Positions 16,766 to 25,597 of a stretch of DNA of 64,000 nt are shown here, in pieces. The stretch is from Companilactobacillus versmoldensis DSM 14857 = KCTC 3814 (GTDB taxonomy: Bacteria > Bacillota > Bacilli > Lactobacillales > Lactobacillaceae): the NCBI RefSeq assembly GCF_001434295.1, contig NZ_AZFA01000010.1, forward strand, positions 24,409 through 88,408, given 5' to 3'. The notes beneath the pieces were generated by a model. It saw only the letters and a program-made list of their open reading frames with translations. It was not told the DNA's origin and did not search any database. Position 1 is the first letter of the stretch. Every line of letters starts with the position of its first letter. A program made the translations under genes and the position numbers.

Positions 16766-17413
16766 TTAATATACTGGTCTTGTTTCGTTCTTTGTTGCTG
16801 CGTCAGCAATACCAACTGAATCATTTGCTAAGTATGTTGGATCAGCGATAATCTTGACGATGACATCGGCCATACTTTGACGTGATCCTGAGACACCAAC
16901 GTATTCTTCATTTTTATGAGTAATGTCATACTTAACTTCGTCACGGTCGTTCAACCATGGGAAACGAAGAGTCGTATATGAGATTCCTGATTCTGACAAA
17001 AGCTTGTCTGCATTGATTGCTGCAGGCAGACCACTCTTAACTTGGTTATAATTCCATTCGCCATATTCACCAGGAACTTCGTTATAAATACCTAGCAAGC
17101 TAGTTTCAATGATACGTGGTACGTTATTTTCCTTAGCAGCTTTGACAACATTTTTTGTGATCACATTGTCAGAAGTGTGATCAACTGTGGATACATAAAT
17201 GATATCTTGATCTTTTGCGGCATTGTTTACATCGTCATAGTTGGCAATATCACCGTCAACGATAGTAACGTTCTTTTGATCCTTCAAAGAATCAAGACGT
17301 CCACTGTTACGTAAGAACAATGTCAATTCAACATCTGGTTGTTCTTTCAAGATACGTTCTTCAACGATTCTTGCTACTTGTCCATTAGCGCCGAGAATTA
17401 ATACTTTTGTCAT
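16766..17413 (-). CDS. NAD(P)-binding NmrA/atypical SDR protein
   Basis: 215 residues. MTKVLILGANGQVARIVEE has the G-x-x-G-x-x-A type glycine loop of atypical SDRs, and the protein ends with a short C-terminal domain. DGDIANYDDVNNA and STVDHTSDN are typical second- and third-strand segments. Such proteins act as NAD(P)H-dependent reductases or redox sensors. It lies 22 bp after the aldo/keto reductase gene and 37 bp before the SDR gene, clearly in one operon. A specific reaction cannot be assigned. Confidence 0.82.
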   Translation of the reverse strand: MTKVLILGANGQVARIVEERILKEQPDVELTLFLRNSGRLDSLKDQKNVTIVDGDIANYDDVNNAAKDQDIIYVSTVDHTSDNVITKNVVKAAKENNVPRIIETSLLGIYNEVPGEYGEWNYNQVKSGLPAAINADKLLSESGISYTTLRFPWLNDRDEVKYDITHKNEEYVGVSGSRQSMADVIVKIIADPTYLANDSVGIADAATKNETRPVY

Positions 17414-17435
17414 AATATAGTTATCTCCAAAAAAA

Positions 17436-18293
17436 TTATTTTAATTGAGCCAAACTTGAAGCAAAGATTTGTTCAATAGTACTTGGATCGCGGTGGTCAA
17501 AGAATTGACTTTCTTTCTTGTCCAATGTTGCCATTGTCTTCATATCGTCATCTGTTAATTCGAAATCAAAGACATCAAAGTTTTCTTCCATCCGGTTCTT
17601 GTGAACTGACTTAGGAATAGCAACAATACCACGTTGCAACAACCATCTTAAAATCACTTGACCATTTGACTTGTCGTATTTCTTACCAATATCAGCAATC
17701 GTTTCATTAGTGAAGATGTCATGTTTGCCTTCAGCAAATGGTGCCCAAGATTCTACGTGAATATCCTCACCTTGAGCAAATTCAACTTCAGCTTTTTCTT
17801 GCATCCAAGGACTTGTCTCGATTTGGTTGATGACTGGCTTGATGTCAGTTGATAGTTCCAAATTCTTCAATTGGTCAGGATAGAAGTTAGAAACACCGAT
17901 CGAACGGATCTTGCCTTCCTTTTGAGCTTCTTCAAGAGCTTTCCAAGCGCCAATAACATCGCCATATGGTTGATGCAATAAGTATAGATCCATATAATCC
18001 AAGCCTAATTTTTCAAGCGAAGTGTCGATGGCCTTTTTAGCTCTGTCGTAGTTCTCGTCTGATACCCAAAGCTTAGATGTAATGAATAAATCTTTTCTAT
18101 CAATGCCGCTCTTTTTGATAGCTCTACCAACAGCTTCTTCATTTTGATAAGCTGCAGCAGTATCGATCAAACGGTAACCAACTTGTAAAGCCTCTGTGAC
18201 TGCTTGTTCACATTGATCTAAATCTGGAACTTGGAAAACACCAAATCCCAATTGTGGCATTTCGTTACCATCATTTAATTTAACTGTTTGCAT
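17436..18293 (-). CDS. Aldo/keto reductase (AKR5, 2,5-diketo-gluconate reductase-like)
   Basis: 285 residues from the ATG at 18293; the earlier in-frame ATG at 18311 overlaps the GAGAGG ribosome site and is not used. Tetrad residues: Asp44 (YRLIDTAAAY), Tyr49, Lys74 (TSKLWV), His107 (YLLHQPY). The NADPH tail IPKSVHKNRMEEN is intact. It heads a four-gene reductase row and is divergent from a LysR gene. The intergenic DNA carries the 47-bp motif shared with the alcohol dehydrogenase and flavodoxin genes, so this LysR protein is the best candidate regulator of that set. Confidence 0.88.
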   Translation of the reverse strand: MQTVKLNDGNEMPQLGFGVFQVPDLDQCEQAVTEALQVGYRLIDTAAAYQNEEAVGRAIKKSGIDRKDLFITSKLWVSDENYDRAKKAIDTSLEKLGLDYMDLYLLHQPYGDVIGAWKALEEAQKEGKIRSIGVSNFYPDQLKNLELSTDIKPVINQIETSPWMQEKAEVEFAQGEDIHVESWAPFAEGKHDIFTNETIADIGKKYDKSNGQVILRWLLQRGIVAIPKSVHKNRMEENFDVFDFELTDDDMKTMATLDKKESQFFDHRDPSTIEQIFASSLAQLK

Positions 18294-18347
18294 AATATTT
18301 ACCTCTCTCATTAATTTATAAGTTCATTGTAGTGCCATAAACTACGG

Positions 18348-18394
18348 TTGAAAATTACTATAAAGTAATGCTACTATGCAGTTGACGTATACTG
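18348..18394 (-). promoter_or_regulatory. Shared 47-bp upstream motif, copy 3 (aldo/keto reductase / LysR divergent region)
   Basis: Minus strand CAGTATACG-N5-TGCATAGTAGCAT-...-AGTAATTTTCAA. Closest to the copy at 10447-10493. It lies between the divergent reductase and LysR genes. Confidence 0.6.
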
Positions 18395-18407
18395 AGGAGA
18401 TGAGAGA

Positions 18408-19283
18408 ATGATCGATAACTACCTATTAGAAGAATTAGTTACTTTTTCAAAATATGGCACACTGGCGGCTACCGCCGAGCATTTAGTGGTGACACAGCCG
18501 ACAGTAACTAGGGGTATGCAGAAATTAGAGGATGAATTAAAAGTCAAAATTTTCAATCGTCAGCCTAACAGTATAACTTTGACGGACACTGGTAAAATTG
18601 CTGTAGTCGAAGCTAAAAAAGTCTTAAATCTAAATAAGAATTTGATTCAGACCGTTCGCAAATTTGAACGAAGTCATCAAATCATCCGAATCGGTTCAGT
18701 CGCACCGGGTCCACTCATCTTATTGAATCATATAAAAAATGATTTTTCTGAAAATACTGAATTAGATCCTGATATGATCTCAGACGGACAAATCCTAAAA
18801 AATCTTCGCACTAACAATTACACGTTGATGATTAGTGACAATGAAATTCAAACCGACGATGTCGAGTCAATTTTCATCGGCAAAGAGAAATTAGAGGTTA
18901 ATCTCGATAAATTCACCTATTTAGCAAATAAAAAATCAGTCAAATTTGCCGATTTAAAGGGACTTAGTTTCATCGTTTTAAACAATATTGGAACTTGGAG
19001 AAAAGTCATCCAAGACAATATTCCTGACGCTAAATTCATGTATCAGGAACAGCCTGATTCGTTCTCAGAAATAACTCGATACTCAAACTTTCCATATTTC
19101 AATACGACCATCTCAACTCTTGATTGGCACCAGAATCGTGATAACGATGATCGAGTGCGCATTCCAATCAGTGACGAATCTAGTACGATGGATTTCTTTG
19201 CGACTTATTTGAAGACCCAAAAGAAAATTATCGAACCAACTATTAAGCAAATTACTACTGCCTGGGATAATTATTTAAAATAA
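18408..19283 (+). CDS. LysR-family transcriptional regulator
   Basis: 291 residues. The helix-turn-helix is LVTFSKYGTLAATAEHLVVTQPTVTRGMQKLEDEL at about 10-44, followed by a linker helix and the effector-binding domain. GAGGAGATGAGAGA precedes the ATG. Divergent from the aldo/keto reductase operon across 114 bp. The shared 47-bp motif there makes it a candidate activator or repressor of the alcohol dehydrogenase, flavodoxin and reductase genes; this is inference. The TMEM175-like gene follows after 35 bp on the same strand. Confidence 0.85.
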   Translation: MIDNYLLEELVTFSKYGTLAATAEHLVVTQPTVTRGMQKLEDELKVKIFNRQPNSITLTDTGKIAVVEAKKVLNLNKNLIQTVRKFERSHQIIRIGSVAPGPLILLNHIKNDFSENTELDPDMISDGQILKNLRTNNYTLMISDNEIQTDDVESIFIGKEKLEVNLDKFTYLANKKSVKFADLKGLSFIVLNNIGTWRKVIQDNIPDAKFMYQEQPDSFSEITRYSNFPYFNTTISTLDWHQNRDNDDRVRIPISDESSTMDFFATYLKTQKKIIEPTIKQITTAWDNYLK

Positions 19284-19318
19284 TTTGAACTGTTTCATTA
19301 CTATAGGGGGATTTCATC

Positions 19319-19867
19319 ATGAATAAAGAACGTTTGGCGGCCTTCACCGATGCCGTCTTAGCAATCATCATGACCATTCTAGTTTTGGAATTGGAAAAGC
19401 CTAAAGAACTAAATTGGAACGGTCTCTGGGATTTAAGGACTAACTTTTTCGCCTATGCATTGTCATTCTTTTGGCTGGGTTTTATGTGGCTCAATCATCA
19501 CAATGCCTTTGAAAAAATTGAAAAGGTAAGCAATTCAACTATTGTCTGGACTTTGGTGATGCTATTTTTTGCATCGTTGTTCCCTTACACAACAAGCATC
19601 GTTGCTGGGAACTTCAACAATTCATTTGCTCAAGTATTTTATGGAGTAATCATTATTTTAGTCAGTTTATCAAATATTGCTCTTTCTAATTCCTTGAACA
19701 AAGTCAACAAGCAACAATTTAAAGCTCTCTTCGATATTGATAGCCGTGCGGTTGCCATCGACCTCTCAATCAAAGTCATCGGCATCATACTATCAATGAC
19801 AATTTTTCCACCAGCAGTTATGATTGCTGTATTCATCAACGTAATCGTATTAAGTTTCCTAGGTTAA
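19319..19867 (+). CDS. TMEM175/DUF1211-family potassium channel-like protein
   Basis: 182 residues. It opens with MNKERLAAFTDAVLAIIMTI, which matches the family motif R-x-x-x-F-(S/T)-D in the first, pore-lining helix. About six membrane helices fit the bacterial one-repeat TMEM175 proteins, which form tetrameric potassium channels. WLGFMWLNHH near residue 55 is also typical. GGGGGATTTCATC precedes the ATG. It is 35 bp from the LysR gene and may be co-transcribed, though a functional link is not obvious. Confidence 0.82.
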   Translation: MNKERLAAFTDAVLAIIMTILVLELEKPKELNWNGLWDLRTNFFAYALSFFWLGFMWLNHHNAFEKIEKVSNSTIVWTLVMLFFASLFPYTTSIVAGNFNNSFAQVFYGVIIILVSLSNIALSNSLNKVNKQQFKALFDIDSRAVAIDLSIKVIGIILSMTIFPPAVMIAVFINVIVLSFLG

Positions 19868-19873
19868 AATATA

Positions 19874-19916
19874 AAAAGAGAGGATTCATCCTATTGGAGA
19901 TGAATCCTCTTTTTTA
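19874..19916. terminator. Bidirectional terminator
   Basis: AGAGGATTCATC and GATGAATCCTCT arms with a short loop, A-rich before and TTTTTT after, between convergent genes. Confidence 0.85.
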
Positions 19917-20492
19917 CTAGTTAAAAGCAATCGATTTTCTAAAATCATAATGTTGATAAGCTTCTCTCAAAAAATCCGGCGTTTGTTCATATTGAAAAGT
20001 GGCCAATTCTTTTTCAGACAAGCTCAATTTTCCCGAGATCCATTCTTCAAACAACCCCATCATCCCATAGGAATGATATTTGACCTGTAGCATTTGTTTC
20101 GATGTTATTTCTTTTCCAGAAAAACTTTCCACAGCCTCAATTGCCGTCTGTTGATTGAACTTCTGAATATAATCTCTGATCGAATTTTGTGAACGCTGCG
20201 TGTAAGTCTGTTGGTAAAACTTTTGATGTCGTTTCATTTGAACAAGATTTTCTGTGATGCTCTCGACTGAATAATTGTTATCTTGATCAATATAGATGCT
20301 CGAAAAATCTTTTAAAAATGCCCAAGCAACTAATTCATATTTATCATGAAAATGGTAATAAAAAGTTTGGGGGATGGTTCCGCAACGTTTGCATAGATCG
20401 ACCACCCGAATCTTATCCATCGGGGTATTGATCAACATCTGTTCTAGTTGATTGGCAAATAATAATTTAGTTTGATTTTTTAATGTCATCAT
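19917..20492 (-). CDS. TetR/AcrR-family regulator (DhaS-like)
   Basis: 191 residues from the ATG at 20492 (or the adjacent one at 20489), placed after AGAGGAAC. The N-terminal helix-turn-helix is IRVVDLCKRCGTIPQTFYYHFHDKYELVAWAF. The C-terminal domain resembles the TetR_C_8 type of DhaS proteins. It is divergent from the NmrA/QorB-like reductase across 124 bp, so it probably regulates that gene. The ligand is unknown. Confidence 0.83.
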   Translation of the reverse strand: MMTLKNQTKLLFANQLEQMLINTPMDKIRVVDLCKRCGTIPQTFYYHFHDKYELVAWAFLKDFSSIYIDQDNNYSVESITENLVQMKRHQKFYQQTYTQRSQNSIRDYIQKFNQQTAIEAVESFSGKEITSKQMLQVKYHSYGMMGLFEEWISGKLSLSEKELATFQYEQTPDFLREAYQHYDFRKSIAFN

Positions 20493-20616
20493 CGTTCCTC
20501 TATTTATATAAAATTGTTTATTCATCCAAATTTTATACATAATTAATATTTCATCAAATGAATCTGCTCAGATTATGCTTTATATTGAAGCTAAAGATAA
20601 CAAAGGAGAGATATTT

Positions 20617-21462
20617 ATGAATATATTAGTCACCGGTGCTACCGGAGATTATGGCAGTCATGCCCTTGCATATCTCAAAAAATTTGCTCCAAATGATAAT
20701 TTATTTGCTTTAGCAAGAAGCAAAGAAAAAGCCCAATCGATCAAACAAGACGGGGTAACCGTCCGCCTTGGTGATTTCTCAGACAAAACTTCGATGGTCG
20801 AAGCCCTAAAAGACATCGACCGATTATTGTTCGTTTCAGTGCCAACGCCAGGCATTCAAAAGAACGTCGTCGATGCCGCCAAGGAAGACAACGTCAAGTT
20901 CATCGCCTACACCAGCATCTTCGCACCTGAGTACTCTCAATTCGGACTTGAACAAAATCACTCCGAAACTGAGCAATGGATCAAGGATTCCGGCATCCCT
21001 TATACTTTCTTGCGCAACAGCTGGTATTTGGAAGTCAATCAAGCAATGTTTGAATACGCTCAGAAAACTGGCAAGTTCCCTTACTTTGCAGGCAACGGCA
21101 AAATCGCTCTGACTTACAAGAAAGATTACGCCGAAGCTGGGGCTCGTGCCGTAGCAAGCGGCAAGTTTGGCCCCGTGCTCAACCTCAGCAGTCAGCCCCT
21201 GACTTATCGCGAACTTGGACTAGCTACTCAAGAAGCTTTAGGAAAATCAATCGATATCGAGGAAACTTCTGAGTCTGACTTCAATAAAGATTTAGCCAGC
21301 GCAGGTATTTCAAGCACCTGGGCGACGATTGCTGACACTTATCAAAAGTATACGAAAAACGGTAATAATGGCCAGGAATCTGCTACGACTGCCGATTTCG
21401 AGAAAGCTTTGGGTCATCCGATCACTAAATTATCCGATGCGATCAAAGATATTTTAAATTAG
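20617..21462 (+). CDS. NmrA-like NAD(P)H:quinone oxidoreductase (QorB-like)
   Basis: 281 residues from the ATG at 20617, after AAAGGAGAG. MNILVTGATGDYGSHALAYL holds the atypical SDR glycine loop G-A-T-G-D-Y-G. RSKEKA after the second strand suggests NADPH. The later IPYTFLRNSWYLE and the C-terminal layout match E. coli QOR2 (QorB) and NmrA-like quinone reductases. Base composition is slightly richer in G/C in the middle. It is divergent from the TetR gene that likely controls it. Confidence 0.83.
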   Translation: MNILVTGATGDYGSHALAYLKKFAPNDNLFALARSKEKAQSIKQDGVTVRLGDFSDKTSMVEALKDIDRLLFVSVPTPGIQKNVVDAAKEDNVKFIAYTSIFAPEYSQFGLEQNHSETEQWIKDSGIPYTFLRNSWYLEVNQAMFEYAQKTGKFPYFAGNGKIALTYKKDYAEAGARAVASGKFGPVLNLSSQPLTYRELGLATQEALGKSIDIEETSESDFNKDLASAGISSTWATIADTYQKYTKNGNNGQESATTADFEKALGHPITKLSDAIKDILN

Positions 21463-21464
21463 AC

Positions 21465-21499
21465 GTAAAAAGCCAACGATATAATCGTTGGCTATTTTT
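21465..21499. terminator. Bidirectional terminator
   Basis: AAAAAGCCAACGAT-tata-ATCGTTGGCTATTTTT between convergent genes. Confidence 0.85.
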
Positions 21500-22250
21500 A
21501 ATTATTGAGTAGAAAATCGGTTGCGATATCCAAGGCTTCTTGGCGCGAATCGCCTTCGGTAAAACCGTGATCTGCATGTGGCAAAAGGTTCAATTTATCA
21601 TTTTGATAAACGTCGTCGTAACGTTTGGAGGCGATGTTATCAACTACTTGATCATCCAATCCGTGAACTAAGCAAACTGGTCCTTGGTACTGACGAGCCA
21701 CTTCATAGATGGGCATAGTTTGAGCGGTCCGGAGATAAAATCCACCTAGAGTAAGTCCTTTTTTGATCGGAAGTTCATCAGGAATATTTTCTGGATCATA
21801 GGTAAATCCTTGGGTGTTCCCTTTCAAGGCATCATCTTTTAAAGTAGCAGCTGGTGCCATCAAAACTAGCTTATCGATTTTTTCATGGTAATAGCCAGCA
21901 ATCATGCTAGCCACGACACCACCTTGAGAATGGCCAAACAAATAAAGCTTGCGAACGACTTTAAGGCTGCAAGCATAATCCAGGATAGCCTTGCCATCGC
22001 TGATTTCGTTCAAGACGGTCATATTTTTAAAATCCCCGTCACTTGTGCCATGACCATTAAAGTCAAATCGTAAAGTTGCTAGACCTCTTTTCTCGAATCG
22101 TTCAGCCAATTGATACAGCAACTGGTCGGGATTGACCCCTCGATCAGACGTAAAACCATGCATCAAAACGACTAGATCAAATTCAGAAGTATCCGGCTTA
22201 TTGAAAGTCCCTCGTAAAGTCAGACCATCACGCAAAATTTGCACATCCAT
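21498..22250 (-). CDS. Alpha/beta hydrolase (serine esterase/acylhydrolase)
   Basis: 250 residues. VVLMHGFTSDRG (oxyanion region, about 27-38), the nucleophile elbow FGHSQGG with Ser108, HGLDDQVVD with the acid, and LPHADHGFT with the catalytic His complete the fold and triad. It resembles the lactobacillus cinnamoyl/feruloyl esterases and YhfR-type hydrolases. Cytoplasmic, as no signal is seen. GGAGGT precedes the ATG. The substrate cannot be fixed from sequence. Confidence 0.85.
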   Translation of the reverse strand: MDVQILRDGLTLRGTFNKPDTSEFDLVVLMHGFTSDRGVNPDQLLYQLAERFEKRGLATLRFDFNGHGTSDGDFKNMTVLNEISDGKAILDYACSLKVVRKLYLFGHSQGGVVASMIAGYYHEKIDKLVLMAPAATLKDDALKGNTQGFTYDPENIPDELPIKKGLTLGGFYLRTAQTMPIYEVARQYQGPVCLVHGLDDQVVDNIASKRYDDVYQNDKLNLLPHADHGFTEGDSRQEALDIATDFLLNN

Positions 22251-22309
22251 AAAAGTAACCTCCCAAAAAAGTAAAAGTCGTAGATTATTCTAATACAAAT
22301 TTGGACAAT

Positions 22310-22336
22310 AAAAAATGGCAAACCAAGTTTGCCATT
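22310..22336 (-). terminator. Terminator after the second MFS gene
   Basis: ATGGCAAA-ccaa-GTTTGCCAT stem with T5 on the minus strand. Confidence 0.7.
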
Positions 22337-23498
22337 AAGCTTTTGCTGCAATAATTTTATTCAATTGTAAGTTGATCAAAAGTGCTCCGACTGCAAAGAT
22401 CGAACTGCCGATACCGATCATCGATAAGCCAAAGTTACCGACAACTAATGAACCAACAGCTGAACCCAGTGAAATACCAAGATTTGAGAAAACTGGATTC
22501 AGTGAAGATGCTAAAGTGATTGCTTGTGGATAAGAATCCTTAGCTGTATTCAAAAAATGGATCTGAATCGGCGAATTGATCAGATACATGATGACTCCGA
22601 CCATCAACAAGTTGGCGATCCCTAAATATTTGTTTTGCGTAAATAATGGCAAAACTAAGAAAACTAAAATTTCGAACAGATAAACTTTCGGCATCGTCTT
22701 CAAGCCACCATGATCAGAGATCCGTCCTGACAATTGATTACTGATAAGTGACGTTACCCCAAAGATGACGAGGAACAGACTCAAACTTTGAGCTGGAAAA
22801 CCAAGCGTGCCATACATTGGTTGCAAGTAGGTATAAGTAACATAAATAGCTGACATAGCCAAGAATGGCAACAAGATACCAAAGGAAATCCGTGAATCCT
22901 TCAAAAGTTCGAATTGACTGCTCAAAGGACTAGTCTTACCCTTGAAATCTTTTGGCAAAGACATCATCAACAAAACCAAAGTGATAAGTCCCATGGCAGA
23001 AATAATAAAGAAAGTGATCCTCCAGTCAAAGAATGAACTGATGGCAGTACTCAAAGGTACACCAATAACAGAAGCAATACTAAAACCAGAAAAGATCCAA
23101 GAAACCACGAACCCCTGCTTAGATCTCGGTGCAATGACACTGGAGAAAGTCATCGACAAAGAAATAATAGCACCAGCCACCGAAGCCGAAATTACCCGTG
23201 AAACGATCAGCATCGTGTAGCTAGTAGCAAATCCACTTAAAGTGTTCCCGAAAAGGAAAATAATCGTCAAAACGATCAATGAATAGTAACGATTGAAATT
23301 ACCAATCAAAGAAGTAATGATCGGCGTACTAATAGCATAAATAATCCCGTAGGCAGTTACTAGTAGACCAACATTAGCAATCGAAACATGGTAAGTCGCA
23401 GAGATATTTGAAAGAATCCCCATAACTAAGAATTCGTTGTTACCTAAGATAAAAGATAACAAAACCAGAATGATAGTTTGTGCTTTGTAGTTACGCAT
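22335..23498 (-). CDS. MFS transporter (DHA1-like, arabinose/purine efflux type)
   Basis: 387 residues, twelve predicted membrane helices. SFILGNNEFLVMGILSNIS in the first helix is the signature of the AraJ/NepI/YdhP branch of DHA1 efflux proteins. SRVISASVAGAII (motif B) and GFSIASVIGVPLS (motif C, antiporter) are also seen. The likely function is export of a small metabolite or drug by proton antiport. GAAAGAGGG precedes the ATG. Monocistronic. Confidence 0.87.
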   Translation of the reverse strand: MRNYKAQTIILVLLSFILGNNEFLVMGILSNISATYHVSIANVGLLVTAYGIIYAISTPIITSLIGNFNRYYSLIVLTIIFLFGNTLSGFATSYTMLIVSRVISASVAGAIISLSMTFSSVIAPRSKQGFVVSWIFSGFSIASVIGVPLSTAISSFFDWRITFFIISAMGLITLVLLMMSLPKDFKGKTSPLSSQFELLKDSRISFGILLPFLAMSAIYVTYTYLQPMYGTLGFPAQSLSLFLVIFGVTSLISNQLSGRISDHGGLKTMPKVYLFEILVFLVLPLFTQNKYLGIANLLMVGVIMYLINSPIQIHFLNTAKDSYPQAITLASSLNPVFSNLGISLGSAVGSLVVGNFGLSMIGIGSSIFAVGALLINLQLNKIIAAKA

Positions 23499-23715
23499 AA
23501 ATACGCCCTCTTTCCGAGAAACAAAGTCCCCTATTTAATTGTATAAATCACTTAATGACAAAATATTTAGATATCAGTCACCAAGCAAACGAGCACTAAT
23601 ATATCACCATAGGAAAACCAGAGTCAAGACATGAAACTCATAAAAATTATAATTAATAAAAAAAAGTGATAGCATGGAATTGTTAAGGATTTCTAGTATC
23701 AAGGAGGAAATTAAG

Positions 23716-24096
23716 ATGGCAGAAAAAACATGGACAGAGGAACAATTAAAGGATTTTTCCAAAGCAGATGATTTCAAAGTCTCACCATTTTACGATGATG
23801 GCAAAACATACGGAACACCAACTTGGATCTGGTCAGTAGTGGTAGACGGAAACCTATTCATCAGAGCATATAACGGTCAAAACTCACGCTGGTACAATTC
23901 AGCCATCACCCAAAAAGCCGGAAGAATCTTTCTAGCAGGAGAAAATCATGAAGTAACCTTCAAAAAGCTAGAAGATACCAGCATGACAGAAAAAATCGAC
24001 CAAGGATACAAAGACAAATACAAAGACAGCCCTTATCTTCCACCAATGCTAGCCGAAGGACCACAAAGTGCCACAGTAGAAGTAAGCCCAAAATAA
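23716..24096 (+). CDS. DUF2255-family protein
   Basis: 126 residues from the ATG at 23716, after AAGGAGGAAATTAAG. Typical features of DUF2255 are WTEEQLKDFSKADDFKVSPF, then GTPTWIWSVVVDGNLFIRAYNG and a conserved SRWYNSAI. The fold is predicted to resemble FMN-binding split barrels (pyridoxamine oxidase-like), with no known reaction. Monocistronic, with a strong terminator. Confidence 0.82.
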   Translation: MAEKTWTEEQLKDFSKADDFKVSPFYDDGKTYGTPTWIWSVVVDGNLFIRAYNGQNSRWYNSAITQKAGRIFLAGENHEVTFKKLEDTSMTEKIDQGYKDKYKDSPYLPPMLAEGPQSATVEVSPK

Positions 24097-24120
24097 GTGA
24101 AGTAAATGAATAAATAAGCA

Positions 24121-24166
24121 AAAAAGAAGAGGATTTCTGAACAAATTCAGAAATCCTCTTCTTTTG
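24121..24166 (+). terminator. Terminator after the DUF2255 gene
   Basis: AAGAAGAGGATTTCTGAA/TTCAGAAATCCTCTTCTT long perfect stem with a T tail. Confidence 0.9.
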
Positions 24167-24196
24167 ATCATTGATTTTATCTCTAAACATAGCAAA

Positions 24197-24226
24197 GGGC
24201 TAAGTGGCGAAAGCCACGAACAGCCC
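24197..24226. repeat. Compact two-step hairpin
   Basis: GGGCT-a-AGTGGC-gaaa-GCCAC-gaac-AGCCC. The GAAA tetraloop is RNA-like. It lies just before the two long structured repeats. Confidence 0.5.
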
Positions 24227-24271
24227 AAAGATATGAATAGATATATTAGTTTCTTTTACCGACATATTAAA

Positions 24272-24675
24272 ACAGATAGATATCAAACTGCAGTAAACCA
24301 CAAAACTAGGTGGAAGGGAAAATAAGGTTTGGGCTCAGTGGTGAAATTGTTCTTAGTGAACGAAGTGAGCTTAGAACAAGACCCAGCTTGAAGACCGCCA
24401 AAGGCGGGCTCCAAGTGGCGTCCACCACGTTCCAGCCAAAATAATCCTTCCACAAAGCTGCAGCGGACCCACAAAAAAACAGATAGGTATCAAACCAAAG
24501 TACACCACAAAACTAGGCGGAAGGGAAAATAAGATTTGGGCTCAGTGGTGAAATTGTTCTTAGTGAACGAAGTGAGCTTAGAACAAGGCCGAGCTTGAAG
24601 ACTCCCAAAGGGAGGCTCCAAGTCGTGCCCACCACGTTCCAGCCCAAAATCTTATTTTCCCTGGAGCCGGCATCC
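24272..24675. repeat. Tandem pair of about 200-bp structured repeat elements (no gene)
   Basis: Two diverged copies offset by 208 bp (starting about 24272 and 24480). Each contains the identical internal hairpin around GTTCTTAGTGAACGAAG...CTTAGAAC and a second hairpin CTTGAAGAC...CTCCAAG. In copy 2 these are enclosed by long arms at 24523-24542 and 24641-24661 (GGGAAAATAAGATTTGGGCT with its complement) and by GTGGTG/CACCAC, predicting a three-way junction. Copy 1 has weaker arms. No supportable ORF. The second copy ends about 14 bp from the stop of the aldo/keto reductase gene. It may be a non-autonomous repeat or a structured RNA or 3'-end element. Confidence 0.65.
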
Positions 24676-25542
24676 TTAGAGCTTACCACCAAACACAGGA
24701 TAAGAGCTTGCATCGCCATAATCCATATTACCAATCGAAGCCAAAACCTTCATATCATCGTCAGAAATCACAAAATCAATGTCAGCGTTAGACTTCATAT
24801 GATCAGGGTTAGCCGACTTAGGCAAAACAATAGTATTCAATTGCCAATCGTAACGAATGCAAAGTTGAGGAACCGAAACATTATACTTCTTAGCAACCTC
24901 AACAATCTTGTCATTCTTCAAAGCAGCACCATGAGCAACCGGAGAGAAAGCCTCAACCGCAATATCGTTGTCTTGAGAATATTTAATAATATCCAAAGGA
25001 GTATCACCAATGTGAACTTGGACCTGATTAACAGCAGGCTTAGTATCACTGTTCTTGATCAAGTTGTCCAAGTCTTCCTTTTCAAAACTAGATACACCAA
25101 TAGTCTTCAACTTACCAGCTTTAACGGCATCTTCCATAGCACGCCAAGCTTCCAAATTACCCTCAAAGTGACGGTCATTAGATTGGTTAACTTCTTTCCA
25201 AGGTTGTGGATTGTGGATGATCATCATATCAAGATAATCCAAGCCCATCTTGTTCAAAGTTTCATCAATTGAATCTTTAGCACTGTCATAAGTCTTGTGT
25301 TCAGCAGCGACTTTTGAATTAACAAAGATCTGGTCACGGGGAACACTAGCATTTCTAACAGCTTCACCTACTCCTCGTTCATTTCCATAAGCTTGAGCAG
25401 TATCAACGTGACGATAACCAATATCGACCGCACTCTTTACAGCATCAGCGACTTTGTCGTCATCGATCTCCCATACACCCAAAGCCAATCTAGGGATTTT
25501 AACACCATTATTCAAAGTAATTGTTTCATCAAAAATTGACAT
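24676..25542 (-). CDS. Aldo/keto reductase (AKR5-like)
   Basis: 288 residues from the ATG at 25542, after AAGGAGGAATTTT. Tetrad: Asp47 (YRHVDTAQAY), Tyr52, Lys77 (VNSKVAA), His110 (MMIIHNP). The NADPH tail LPKSANPDHMKSN is present. It lies 55 bp after the SDR gene on the same strand; an inverted repeat in that gap may add separate control. Together with the acetyltransferase and SDR genes it forms a probable three-gene operon facing a divergent LysR gene. Confidence 0.87.
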   Translation of the reverse strand: MSIFDETITLNNGVKIPRLALGVWEIDDDKVADAVKSAVDIGYRHVDTAQAYGNERGVGEAVRNASVPRDQIFVNSKVAAEHKTYDSAKDSIDETLNKMGLDYLDMMIIHNPQPWKEVNQSNDRHFEGNLEAWRAMEDAVKAGKLKTIGVSSFEKEDLDNLIKNSDTKPAVNQVQVHIGDTPLDIIKYSQDNDIAVEAFSPVAHGAALKNDKIVEVAKKYNVSVPQLCIRYDWQLNTIVLPKSANPDHMKSNADIDFVISDDDMKVLASIGNMDYGDASSYPVFGGKL

Positions 25543-25555
25543 AAAATTCCTCCTT

Positions 25556-25574
25556 AAATGTGTCATTCACATTT
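25556..25574. promoter_or_regulatory. Inverted repeat before the aldo/keto reductase gene
   Basis: AAATGTG-tcatt-CACATTT, perfect 7-bp arms, about 14 bp upstream of the start codon. Likely an operator or a weak intra-operon structure; the regulator is unknown. Confidence 0.45.
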
Positions 25575-25597
25575 ATTATAAATCATTATTTTATTTA

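Noticed and set aside
24272..24675. Possible CRISPR array from the repeated blocks
   Set aside because: Only two long diverged units with no short regular repeats and spacers.
24595..25272. 225-codon plus-strand ORF
   Set aside because: Antisense to the aldo/keto reductase gene, rich in Asn/Ile/Leu typical of a mirror frame, and starting inside the structured repeat.
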